Shown here: positions 12,542 through 20,042 of the stretch, in pieces | Numbering within the stretch: the first letter of the stretch is position 1 | How the letters are laid out: each line of letters begins with the position of its first letter | NCBI GenBank assembly: GCA_027031185.1 | Contig: JALVEF010000524.1 | Location: 1-20,042, forward strand | Direction: 5' to 3' | DNA: 20,042 bases | Source: Saprospiraceae bacterium | GTDB taxonomy: Bacteria > Bacteroidota > Bacteroidia > Chitinophagales > Saprospiraceae | Translations under genes and position numbers: made by a program | The notes under the pieces: generated by a model | Database searches by the model: none | What the model saw: the letters and a program-made list of their open reading frames with translations, nothing else | What the model was told of the DNA's origin: nothing

Positions 12542-15500
12542 CTATTTCAGCACAGTGATATTGCCCTTCTTGAAGAATTCCTGGCCGTTGTCACACCTGA
12601 CCCGGAGATAATAGCCATAGACATCGGGGACGACCGGCTCACCGTTAAAGGTACCATCCCAGCCGACATCCTGATCGCGCGTCTCAAAGACCATCTGTCC
12701 CCAGCGATTGTAAACGGCCAGGTAGATATCGGTCAAATTCAAGCCGCGCAGATAAAGCACATCATTTTTTCCATCGCCATTTGGCGAGAAAGCATTGGGC
12801 AGATAGATAAACGGCTCATCACAGGCCGTATTCTGTACCTCGATAGTGATGGACTTTTCGGCGGTACAACCGTTGGTATCAGTCACCATCACCGTGTAAG
12901 TCGTGGTCTGCTGGGGCATCGCCGTCGGATTGGCCAGATTATTGTCATTGAGACTGCCGTCATCAGGCGTCCACTCATAGCTGACAAAGCCGTCTCCGGC
13001 AGACAGCTCAGTCGTCTGTCCCTTATAGATCAACGTATCCGTGGCGCTGACGGATACGTCCACCTGAATCACATCCACTTGTACCGTATCATATGTCTCA
13101 CAACCATCTGCGTTGGTGACCTGGGCCACATACGTACCGGACACGGTCGGATTGACATCCAGTGGGCTGCCGGTGCCGACCAACTCCCCATTGAGATACC
13201 ACGACGGGTTGGCATTCGGATCCTGGACTTCCAGGCTTGCCGTTTCCCCATTGCACAGTTTAAAGCTGTCCTGTGTCACGGTCACGGACACAAGCGACAA
13301 TTCAATGCTCACCGTATCCACCTGAGAGCATCCGGCCGCATTCTCCACTACAGCATAGTAGGTGCCTGGGGGTAGCATCGTATCGGGATTGGTGGTGAAA
13401 GGCATCGTCACACCGGGATCATCGTCGTACCATCCAAACGTATCGCCCATGTATGAGGCGCTGACCGGTACCAGGGCCGAACCGTCACATACCACCGTAT
13501 CTCCCGTCGCATGGATACTTACCGGTGCCACCAGGACGGTTTCTTGTTTAATGACGGTACAAGTATCCGTGCCGTTGATGGCCGTTATCGCCACCGTATA
13601 AACCTGATCTTGATCCGGAGATGCCTTGGGGTTGGGGCTGTGCGGATCATCCAAATCATCGGCGGGCGTCCAATTGTACAACAAATTGGAATTGCCACCG
13701 TCAGGATTCAAATTTACACTTCCACCGGTAGTACAAATCGCCTGTTGGGCCGGGATATCATCATTAATGACATTGAGCGGAATCTGCTTGTCCACCGACA
13801 AGACACATCCATCCCCAAACTCAATGGTCAACTTAGCCTCAAAATCCTGTCCGTTGACCACATCCACGGGGATCGTCGGATTCTGCTCTTTGTACTCATC
13901 CGGGAAATTCCAGGTCCAGCCGGTAATGGGAGCCGGAGCCGTAGATTGATCAATAAAGGCGATGCTATCAACACAACCAATGTATTCCACTGCAAATTTG
14001 GCCTCCGCGGGATCTCCAACCGTCACCTCGTATGGAACCGGATTAGCACAGGTCTGATTCTCGGGGACCAGCATTACCTGATACGTGCCCGAGCCAAGAG
14101 CAGAAAAGTCGAAACTGGGATTGACTTCATTGGATGTGGTGCCATCCGGGAAGAGCCAGTGATAGTTGCCTGCGTTGGCATTATTGTCGCTAAAGTCCAC
14201 CTTTTGACCCTCGCATTGCTTGTAAGAGATTTGATTCGGATCGACATTGAAAGCGGACGGATCCTGTACTTGCACGGGAATGGTCTGCGTGACCGAGCAG
14301 CCGTTGGCATTGGTCATTTGCACTTCCAGGCTGTGGTCGCCTGCCACACTGGTATTGATGACCGGATTAGGCGTATTGGCTCCGGAAAGGATCAGATCGG
14401 CAGGTGTCCAAAGATAATCAATGGGCGTACTGTTGTTGTTTTGGACACTAATCTGCAAATCATCCCCGGCACAGGCTTGCAGACTGGAGGGCACTGTGAC
14501 ATCCACCACGTCCAGATTGACAGGCTTGGTGACACTGGCCGTACAACCGTTGCCATAGTCAATGGTCAGCGTCACATCGCCGGGATTAGACGTAAAGTGA
14601 CCGACTTGCTGCTGTTGATCACCGGAGAAACTCCAGGAATAAGTGGCATTCGGATCGTTGGGATAGGCCGAAAACTGGACGGCCAGTTCATTATTGTCAC
14701 AGTTGAGCAACATATAGTCAAAGTCCGCCGCCACGGCTTGTTGCTGGCCCACCGTAGCTGTATAAGTAGCGGAGCAGCCACCCAGGTCGGTGGCCGTCAC
14801 CGAGTACACACCCGGAGCCAGCCCGGATATATCCTCTGTATGGGCCGTAAAGCCGTTGGGGCCGGTCCAATTGTAAGTAACGGGAGCGATCACCGTGGAC
14901 GGCATCAAATCAATGCTGCCGTCGGCGCCATTACAATCGGCGTCGGTCACATTGGCGTTTAGGTCAAAACCCGGTGACGCCGTCACCCACACGTCATGCG
15001 GACAGTGATTGGCGTTCATTACGCACAGATAGACGGTTCCTCCCTGGAAATCCGTATAAATAGAATCCGGGCCGACACCATCGCCGCCGTCTCCCCACAT
15101 AAACATAAACGGACCGACTCCGGCCGTAGGGATGACGGTGATAGTAGTAGGCACACCACACTCCGGGTCCTTAATAATAGTGACTTCGGTAGCCGGCGGA
15201 TTGGACACCGTACCGGACGCCGTGGCCGTACAGCCATTGGCATCAATGACCGTCACGGAATAAGTACCTTCCTGCAGACCGGAGACATAGACATCCGTAC
15301 TGCCTGTGCTCCACAGGTATTGGTATGGCGGTTGGCCGCCGGTACCCGTCACAACACCGACGCCGTCGTTGTAGTTGTTACAAGTGATATCGCTCATCTG
15401 CAGATCTGCATGAAGCGGATCAGTCACGGGGGATGTACCCACGGCCTGACACCCGAAAGCGTCTGTCACCGTGACCATCAAAAACGAGGTATTGGGATCA

Positions 15501-15943
15501 GTGACGACCTGCCCCGTCTCACCGGTATTCCAGGCATAGCTATAAGCTGGCGTGCCACCCGTCGCATTGACACCATAAGTCGTACCGGTGCACTCATCTC
15601 CCAGCTTTAGGACATCGGCTTCTAACTGTGGAGGCTCCGCCAACGTAAAATACTCTACTGCTGTCGCCCCGTTGGCATCTGTCACCGTAAGACTGTAACT
15701 CCCCCCGGACAGTCCCCACGCTTGATTGCCGGAAGCCGTCGCCACGCTCCATTGGTACGAGTATGGCTCCTGGCCGCCACTGACATAAGCAGTGGCAGAA
15801 CCATCCGTATATCCATGACACTTGGGTTTCTGCAAATCCATATTGATTTGAATTTGCGCGGTTATCTCCAGAGAGAAAAGCACAAATACTACCCATAACA
15901 ACCCTCGCCGAATGTGTGGTATGCTTGTTGTCATGTTGTTCAT
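12542..15943 (-). CDS. Large T9SS-secreted adhesin-like protein with SprB-type repeats
   Basis: A 1133-residue protein. Signal peptide about 1-30 (LLWVVFVLFSLEITAQ). Several SprB-type repeats follow, of the form GG.PPYxYxWSTG...GTYSVTVTDANGC, at about 35-110, 110-180, 180-255 and 330-400. Then come PKD/Ig-like modules rich in Asp, Asn and paired Cys (WTPADDL, YSWSFSGD, YEWTPDDGS). The last 85 residues are a type B T9SS sorting domain (YLPNAFSPNGDGKNDVLYLR, then VYNRWGQMVFET, DVGWDGTFNGE, PDVYGYYLRVRC). The product is expected to be exported through T9SS and displayed on, or released from, the cell surface. Surface adhesion or gliding is inferred from the family. It is last in the operon, 21 bp after the OmpA-type gene. 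A start at 15934 is also possible. Confidence 0.92.
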   Translation of the reverse strand: MNNMTTSIPHIRRGLLWVVFVLFSLEITAQIQINMDLQKPKCHGYTDGSATAYVSGGQEPYSYQWSVATASGNQAWGLSGGSYSLTVTDANGATAVEYFTLAEPPQLEADVLKLGDECTGTTYGVNATGGTPAYSYAWNTGETGQVVTDPNTSFLMVTVTDAFGCQAVGTSPVTDPLHADLQMSDITCNNYNDGVGVVTGTGGQPPYQYLWSTGSTDVYVSGLQEGTYSVTVIDANGCTATASGTVSNPPATEVTIIKDPECGVPTTITVIPTAGVGPFMFMWGDGGDGVGPDSIYTDFQGGTVYLCVMNANHCPHDVWVTASPGFDLNANVTDADCNGADGSIDLMPSTVIAPVTYNWTGPNGFTAHTEDISGLAPGVYSVTATDLGGCSATYTATVGQQQAVAADFDYMLLNCDNNELAVQFSAYPNDPNATYSWSFSGDQQQQVGHFTSNPGDVTLTIDYGNGCTASVTKPVNLDVVDVTVPSSLQACAGDDLQISVQNNNSTPIDYLWTPADLILSGANTPNPVINTSVAGDHSLEVQMTNANGCSVTQTIPVQVQDPSAFNVDPNQISYKQCEGQKVDFSDNNANAGNYHWLFPDGTTSNEVNPSFDFSALGSGTYQVMLVPENQTCANPVPYEVTVGDPAEAKFAVEYIGCVDSIAFIDQSTAPAPITGWTWNFPDEYKEQNPTIPVDVVNGQDFEAKLTIEFGDGCVLSVDKQIPLNVINDDIPAQQAICTTGGSVNLNPDGGNSNLLYNWTPADDLDDPHSPNPKASPDQDQVYTVAITAINGTDTCTVIKQETVLVAPVSIHATGDTVVCDGSALVPVSASYMGDTFGWYDDDPGVTMPFTTNPDTMLPPGTYYAVVENAAGCSQVDTVSIELSLVSVTVTQDSFKLCNGETASLEVQDPNANPSWYLNGELVGTGSPLDVNPTVSGTYVAQVTNADGCETYDTVQVDVIQVDVSVSATDTLIYKGQTTELSAGDGFVSYEWTPDDGSLNDNNLANPTAMPQQTTTYTVMVTDTNGCTAEKSITIEVQNTACDEPFIYLPNAFSPNGDGKNDVLYLRGLNLTDIYLAVYNRWGQMVFETRDQDVGWDGTFNGEPVVPDVYGYYLRVRCDNGQEFFKKGNITVLK

Positions 15944-15964
15944 AGCTTTTGTTTGTTTAGTGTT

Positions 15965-18391
15965 TTAAAGTGTGTCTTTTCGCGGGGAGGATTTCAATCG
16001 CAATATTTCGATCCGTCGTTCACGGGCCGCCCGGGGATTATACACCGACTCGCGGCGATTGACAGGCGAATCACTGATGCCTTTCGGCGCCTTGCTCTCG
16101 CCAAACGGCTTCATAACAACCTGAATGCGGCCACTCTCAAAATAGGAGCGCAAAATCCCGCCGTTGAGTTCCATCAGAAACTTGCGGACGTTGTCGATCC
16201 GTCGCTTGGTCAGGTTATAGTTGTAGTCATCCGGAGCCAGCGGACTGGCAAAGCCTTTGATGACGATCGTGGCATTCTTGCCTTTGTCCATATACAGCTT
16301 GAGTCGCTCCGCAAAACGCTTTAAGCTCTCGTATCCTTTGATCACCTCATCGTCAAAAAAGCGGTTGACCTCATCAATGGCTTTTTGTTTCGCCGCTCCG
16401 GTCAGACCGGCGGAGTAGTTTCGGATGTATTCTTGCCGACGCGCCAAGTAGCCGCGGAAAGAGGTTTCATAGGAGACCGTTGAATAGGTGGATTTGTTGC
16501 CTGGGTCCGGTTCGTCATTGTGATAATAAATGGGCAAGGCGGCATAAATGCCCTCTTCTTTCTCCAAATAGAGCTTCTTGGTAATTTTTTTGCCCTCAAA
16601 AGGCAGGCCCTTGGTAGTAAACTCCACCGTATCCGTGCTAAAACCATCTCGATAGGCGATGACCCTGTAATCCTTGCCGTATTCGAGGGCAAAGTGGAAG
16701 TCATTGCCCGCATCGTTGACTTTTTGCTCCTTGCTATTGTCCGCCAAGTCAATGAGTCGCACCCCGGCTTTGGGCAGAGGCGTATGCGTGATCTTGTCAA
16801 AGGTCAATGCCAACAGCTCAATCTTTGGCTCCAGAAACAGATTTTTTTCTATCACCCGCGAGCCGGCAATCCCTTTGGTAGGGACCAGGGTGCTATCCCC
16901 CGTATAGCCGTTTTTCAAGCTAATGACCTTGTACTCCCGGCCAGGTTCTAATTCGAAGAAATACCGGCTGCCATCGGTTTGCAAGGCCACGGTGTCGGTA
17001 GTACCGTCGGTCATATTCATTAGCGTCACCCGGACCCCATTGAGGGCCTCTTTGCTCAGTTTATTGAAGGTATTGACAATGAGACGTATGCGCACCGGAA
17101 TATCCAACTCATAAATGTCATTACAACAGGTCTGCGTCTCATCATCAATATAGAGTGATGTCGGCCGATTGGAAGCCAATAGCGCTTTGCGACCGTGGTC
17201 ATAAAGCGAAAAATACACATCGTTGTAGCTCGAGTTGACCGGTTTTTTGAGATTGGTTACCTCTTGCCAGTGGTCGTTTTTATACTTGGCCCTGAATACA
17301 TCAAACAAGCCGTATCCGGGGTGACCATTGGAGCTGAAGTACAGGGTCCGGCTTTCCTGATCAAAATACGGACTCACTTCATCGAGCGGTGTATTGACCG
17401 CCTCGATATTTTCCGGACTGCCAAAACTGTCGGGCCCCTTCATCTCGGCGCGCCAGATGTCCATGCCTCCCTTCCCGCCGGGACGATTGGAGGAAAAAAA
17501 CAACCATTGGCTGCCGTCTATTTCGGCGACCTGCGGCTGTGTATTGCTGGAGGTGCCGGCGTTGATGGAGCTGGACAAGGCCTGAGCAGGCCCCCAACTC
17601 CCATCGGACTGATGCGTGCTCATGTATATCTGGCACCGGATACCGCCATCGTCCTGATTTTCACAAATCGTGAAATAGCCGTACTTCCCATCCTTCGAGA
17701 AACTCAGATTCCCGATGTGTTTATCCGGAGCGCGGTTAAATGGGGCATCCAGTTTCTGGGCGGGTGCGCCATTTGTGGAGATCATGAGCTTGCTGAAATA
17801 CCGCTTGGGACGGTGTTTGTCTTTTTCGTACAAGAAGCGAAGCGAAGAGAAGTACAGATCATCTCCCAGCCTGGCCGGAGCAAAATCCGACTCCGGCGAG
17901 TTGATATTTTCGCCCAGATTGCGGACAGTGATTTTTTCATCCAAACCAGTGTTGCCCAACGCCCAGTCATTGTGGGCTAAAAAGAGTTTGGCACGCTCAT
18001 AAAGCGGATGAGACCGATCCCGGTGTTCGAGCCACATTTGATAGTGTTGGGCAGCCTCGTCATACTTTGCCTGAGCATTTTCCACGTAAGCAAGCCAAAA
18101 GAGGGCATCCGTCTGATATGCCGTGTCCAAAGCAATGGCATGCTCATAATGTGCCTCAGCAATGCTATAAGCCGTAAACTCACGGGCTGCATCAGCCGCT
18201 CCTATTATATTGTCTATTTTGGTAGAGTCAAAAGCAATGGCATGCTGGTAGCTTCGCATGGCTCCAAAGTAATCTTTGGAAGCCATATACTTGGCTGCCG
18301 CCTTCTCATACGCCTTCCGGGTCTGGGCCTGCGTCCGGAAGGAAATGCTCAGCAGGACAAGAGCCAAAAGCAGTTTGTAATCGTACTTCAT
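15965..18391 (-). CDS. OmpA-family protein with TPR, PD40 and regulatory-like domains (PorE-like)
   Basis: An 808-residue envelope protein. Signal about 1-22 (LLALVLLSISFRTQAQ); TPR-like helices about 24-160 (YFGAMRSYQHAIAFD, YSIAEAHYEHAIALD); a PD40/WD-like propeller about 165-440 with repeated blades (DLYFSSLRF, YFTICENQDD, WLFFSSNRPGGKGGMDIW, TLYFSSNGHPGYGLFDVFRA); two carboxypeptidase-regulatory-like modules about 440-610 (NGVRVTLMNMTDG, PKAGVRLIDLADN); and a C-terminal OmpA peptidoglycan-binding domain about 650-800 (KGFASPLAPDDYNYNLTKRR, RERRIEILR). This resembles PorE and related proteins, which tether T9SS outer-membrane parts to the cell wall. It lies between porP and the adhesin (33 and 21 bp gaps), so the three are surely one operon. 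Confidence 0.9.
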   Translation of the reverse strand: MKYDYKLLLALVLLSISFRTQAQTRKAYEKAAAKYMASKDYFGAMRSYQHAIAFDSTKIDNIIGAADAAREFTAYSIAEAHYEHAIALDTAYQTDALFWLAYVENAQAKYDEAAQHYQMWLEHRDRSHPLYERAKLFLAHNDWALGNTGLDEKITVRNLGENINSPESDFAPARLGDDLYFSSLRFLYEKDKHRPKRYFSKLMISTNGAPAQKLDAPFNRAPDKHIGNLSFSKDGKYGYFTICENQDDGGIRCQIYMSTHQSDGSWGPAQALSSSINAGTSSNTQPQVAEIDGSQWLFFSSNRPGGKGGMDIWRAEMKGPDSFGSPENIEAVNTPLDEVSPYFDQESRTLYFSSNGHPGYGLFDVFRAKYKNDHWQEVTNLKKPVNSSYNDVYFSLYDHGRKALLASNRPTSLYIDDETQTCCNDIYELDIPVRIRLIVNTFNKLSKEALNGVRVTLMNMTDGTTDTVALQTDGSRYFFELEPGREYKVISLKNGYTGDSTLVPTKGIAGSRVIEKNLFLEPKIELLALTFDKITHTPLPKAGVRLIDLADNSKEQKVNDAGNDFHFALEYGKDYRVIAYRDGFSTDTVEFTTKGLPFEGKKITKKLYLEKEEGIYAALPIYYHNDEPDPGNKSTYSTVSYETSFRGYLARRQEYIRNYSAGLTGAAKQKAIDEVNRFFDDEVIKGYESLKRFAERLKLYMDKGKNATIVIKGFASPLAPDDYNYNLTKRRIDNVRKFLMELNGGILRSYFESGRIQVVMKPFGESKAPKGISDSPVNRRESVYNPRAARERRIEILRLKSSPRKDTL

Positions 18392-18424
18392 GCTTATTTT
18401 GTTTCGAAGTGTGTTTTCGGGACG

Positions 18425-19450
18425 TTACAAATATGGAGGACAAATCTTGCTCTCAACCGGTGCCGGCTTTTTCACTACGTATATGACTGTCAGCTCCGGG
18501 CCACCACGATTGAGCGATGCATTGACAAAGCGGGACACATTGACATCATAGCTCAATCCAAACTGCCATTGATTGTACATGAGATAAAACGTCGGGATCA
18601 GCGCATCCCCGAAACGGGCGGCAAAACCCGGCTCGAGGACCAGGCGTTTGCCCGGGGTATCCGAAAGATGAATCCGCGTCGAACCGGATAGCACCGTCTC
18701 AGCATGCGGATACTGTATCTGATGATTGACCGCCAACACAATATCCAATAGACTGGAAACCTGAAACGCCCCGTGACCATACACAGACAACCGGCTGTAC
18801 AAGTCCGTTTTGTCCAGATTGTCAAAGCTGGAATTGGGCTTGTTGATGTTGTAATACGCACCTCCAAAATTCAGGCGCGTCCGGGCATCCTTGACGATGC
18901 CGTAATTGAGACCGGCCGAAAAGTTGGGGAAAAACTTGGACGTTTTTCCAAAGTTTTCACCATTGGCCATCCCGGGCACGTACTTGACGCCGTCCCACTG
19001 CTCATCAAAGTAGAGATCTTGCATGGAAAACGAACGCTGTGTCACACCCATCATGGCTCCAATTGTCATATACTGACCCTCAAACAGCCGACGAGTATAG
19101 CTACCCACCAAGCTGACACGGCTCGAACTCAGACGAGAGTCTCCAGCCTGGTCGTGATACAAATGAACGCCTCCTCCAAAAAAACTATTGGGGTTTTCGC
19201 GGAATTTCAGGTCAAAGGCACCCGACAACACTTTGTATGCCACCGGTACGCTCGACCACTGGCTGCGAAAAGCTCCTGCATACCGCATCTGGCCGTCAAT
19301 CAGTCCCGTCAAAGCGGGATTGAGGTTCATCTGTGCGTTGTAATACTGGGAAAAGTGGATGTCCTGGGCGTGAATGCCTGATAAGCATCCCAATAATAGC
19401 CCCAAACCCACTACAAAGTGCTTAAAAATGGTAGTCTTCACAGTGCTCAT
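18425..19450 (-). CDS. porP: PorP/SprF-family T9SS outer-membrane protein
   Basis: A 341-residue outer-membrane beta-barrel of the PorP/SprF family. The ATG at 19450 gives a signal peptide about 1-29 (MSTVKTTIFKHFVVGLGLLL...IHAQ); a longer in-frame start at 19525 lacks a signal and is rejected. The mature start DIHFSQYYNAQMNLNPALTG is the family hallmark, followed by alternating strands (FFGGGVHLYHDQAG, FSAGLNYGIV, FGGAYYNINKPNSS, QFGLSYDVNVSRF). SprF-like proteins assist export or anchoring of a co-encoded SprB-type adhesin and are normally encoded next to it, as here. It is first gene of the operon; the promoter lies far upstream and leaves a leader of about 215 nt. Confidence 0.93.
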   Translation of the reverse strand: MSTVKTTIFKHFVVGLGLLLGCLSGIHAQDIHFSQYYNAQMNLNPALTGLIDGQMRYAGAFRSQWSSVPVAYKVLSGAFDLKFRENPNSFFGGGVHLYHDQAGDSRLSSSRVSLVGSYTRRLFEGQYMTIGAMMGVTQRSFSMQDLYFDEQWDGVKYVPGMANGENFGKTSKFFPNFSAGLNYGIVKDARTRLNFGGAYYNINKPNSSFDNLDKTDLYSRLSVYGHGAFQVSSLLDIVLAVNHQIQYPHAETVLSGSTRIHLSDTPGKRLVLEPGFAARFGDALIPTFYLMYNQWQFGLSYDVNVSRFVNASLNRGGPELTVIYVVKKPAPVESKICPPYL

Positions 19451-19667
19451 TATGTTCGTTTTGCAGCAAGCCGTATTAAAAATGGCAAGAAAATGACCAC
19501 ATAGGCTCCACATCAACTTGCCCAAACATATACCTCAGGCATGAAAGCAGGCTTTTCGGGGGTAAGAAACCAAAGCCGTCCGGAAGAAGCTTGTTAGGAA
19601 GCCTACTTTGATCCTCCATCAGGCGGGGATATAAAAACTGTGCATCCAGACATAAAAAAACCGTCTG
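19451..19667 (-). other. Long 5' leader of porP
   Basis: About 215 nt between the inferred transcription start and the start codon, with no credible gene. A 97-codon frame (19476-19769) crosses the promoter and has no coding character. TATGTTTG on the minus strand (19523-19530) is an alternative -7 box without a good -33. No riboswitch was recognised. Confidence 0.45.
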
Positions 19668-19673
19668 CATACG

Positions 19674-19704
19674 CAAAGTTAACCTTTTTTTCATTAGAGG
19701 CAAA
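19674..19704 (-). promoter_or_regulatory. Promoter of the porP operon
   Basis: On the minus strand: TTTG (19704-19701), 19 bp, TAACTTTG (19681-19674), an exact Bacteroidota promoter. Confidence 0.7.
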
Positions 19705-19968
19705 AATCTGCTGTCACGAACGAGCGCATTCTCTCTTGAAATAGCGGCAAGATTTTTTTCAAATGTCACAACTTACCCGTTTCCGTTCCCTAACAAATGA
19801 CACCGCTATCGGGCTTTTTTGGCACAATTTTCATGGCCCCTAACGGAGAGTCATAAAAAAAATACAATATGTCAACTATCTGACATCGATTTTTTTTCCA
19901 AATCCGGCCCGAAAACCTCACGAAAAAATGTCACAAATCCCCGGGGTGCCATTTTGTTAATAATGTCG
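19705..19968. other. Gene-free region upstream of the porP promoter
   Basis: T-rich DNA without a coding frame. ATGTCACAA occurs at 19763-19771 and 19929-19937, with ATGACAC in between, and ATGTCA-ACTATC-TGACAT (19869-19886) forms a 6-bp hairpin followed by T8 on the + strand. They could be regulator sites for the operon. Confidence 0.4.
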
Positions 19969-20026
19969 GAAATTGTTTAGCTACCCGCTGTTTTTTTGCT
20001 AAAAACGGGAGCTCCTAAATAGTTGG
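19969..20026 (+). mobile_element. 58-bp GTAAC MITE, short form (copy I)
   Basis: Left arm GAAATTGTTTAGCTACCCGC, right arm GGGAGCTCCTAAATAGTTGG, centre TTTTTTTGCTAAAAA. The flanks TAATGTCG (19961-19968) and TAATGACG (20027-20034) match at 7 of 8 positions, consistent with an aged target duplication. Confidence 0.75.
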
Positions 20027-20042
20027 ATAATGACGAAGATCA

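Noticed and set aside
13511..14962. A 483-codon open frame on the + strand opposite the adhesin gene
   Set aside because: It is a shadow of the repetitive adhesin sequence: rich in Ile, Arg, His and Gly, without domains, and wholly inside a well-supported gene.
19476..19769. A 97-codon minus-strand frame upstream of porP
   Set aside because: It spans the inferred promoter and has no domain, signal or start context.
1..20042. TGACGAAGA at both the start and the end of the window
   Set aside because: A 9-bp match at the cut ends can be chance and there is no other sign of circularity or a terminal repeat.

Overview
The window looks like chromosomal DNA of a Bacteroidota bacterium, most likely from the Saprospiria/Chitinophagia side of the phylum. 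The reasons are: a PorP/SprF - OmpA/TPR - giant adhesin operon ending in a type IX secretion (T9SS) type B sorting domain; promoters of the Bacteroidota form TTG/TTTG-N19/20-TAnnTTTG; starts without Shine-Dalgarno sequences; and many short palindromic intergenic repeats. I saw no transposase, phage gene or CRISPR array.

Layout, left to right. 1-1460: a small CPMC membrane protein (+) faces a YceI-domain lipoprotein (-) across a bidirectional terminator, followed by the first of two tandem tRNA-Ser genes. 1587-4167: the second tRNA-Ser and three tandem FKBP-type peptidyl-prolyl isomerases, two of them lipoproteins and one without a signal. 4168-4622: a 327-bp compound mobile repeat and a REP-like repeat. 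4623-6305 (-): a polytopic GT-C-like membrane protein. 6306-7053: a gene-free region with three kinds of palindromic repeat and a well-delimited candidate small RNA. 7054-8316 (-): a LolC/LolE-type permease, divergent from tyrS and a small membrane protein (8463-10078). 10079-10553: gene-free, with a second, minus-strand candidate small RNA and a mobile repeat. 10554-12072: a PPK2 polyphosphate kinase convergent with an Hsp20 chaperone. 12542-19450 (-): the T9SS-linked operon porP/sprF -> OmpA/TPR/PD40 protein -> 1133-aa adhesin, with a clear promoter about 225 bp upstream of porP and a terminator at the end.

The most notable structure is not a gene. Seven loci carry one family of small non-coding mobile elements (MITE-like). 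Their ends read GTAACTGTTTAGG...CCTAAACAGTTAC. They occur as a 58-bp short form, a 133-bp long form and a 327-bp compound form, and four loci have 8-bp flanking direct repeats. The GTAA ends and 8-bp target duplications fit passive mobilisation by an IS66-family transposase encoded elsewhere. The centre of the element is exchangeable: one module is a hairpin whose two copies differ by a compensatory base-pair change. One insertion supplies the stop codon of the YceI gene, another sits in the U-tract of the T9SS operon terminator, and several ends complete a TAnnTTTG promoter box.
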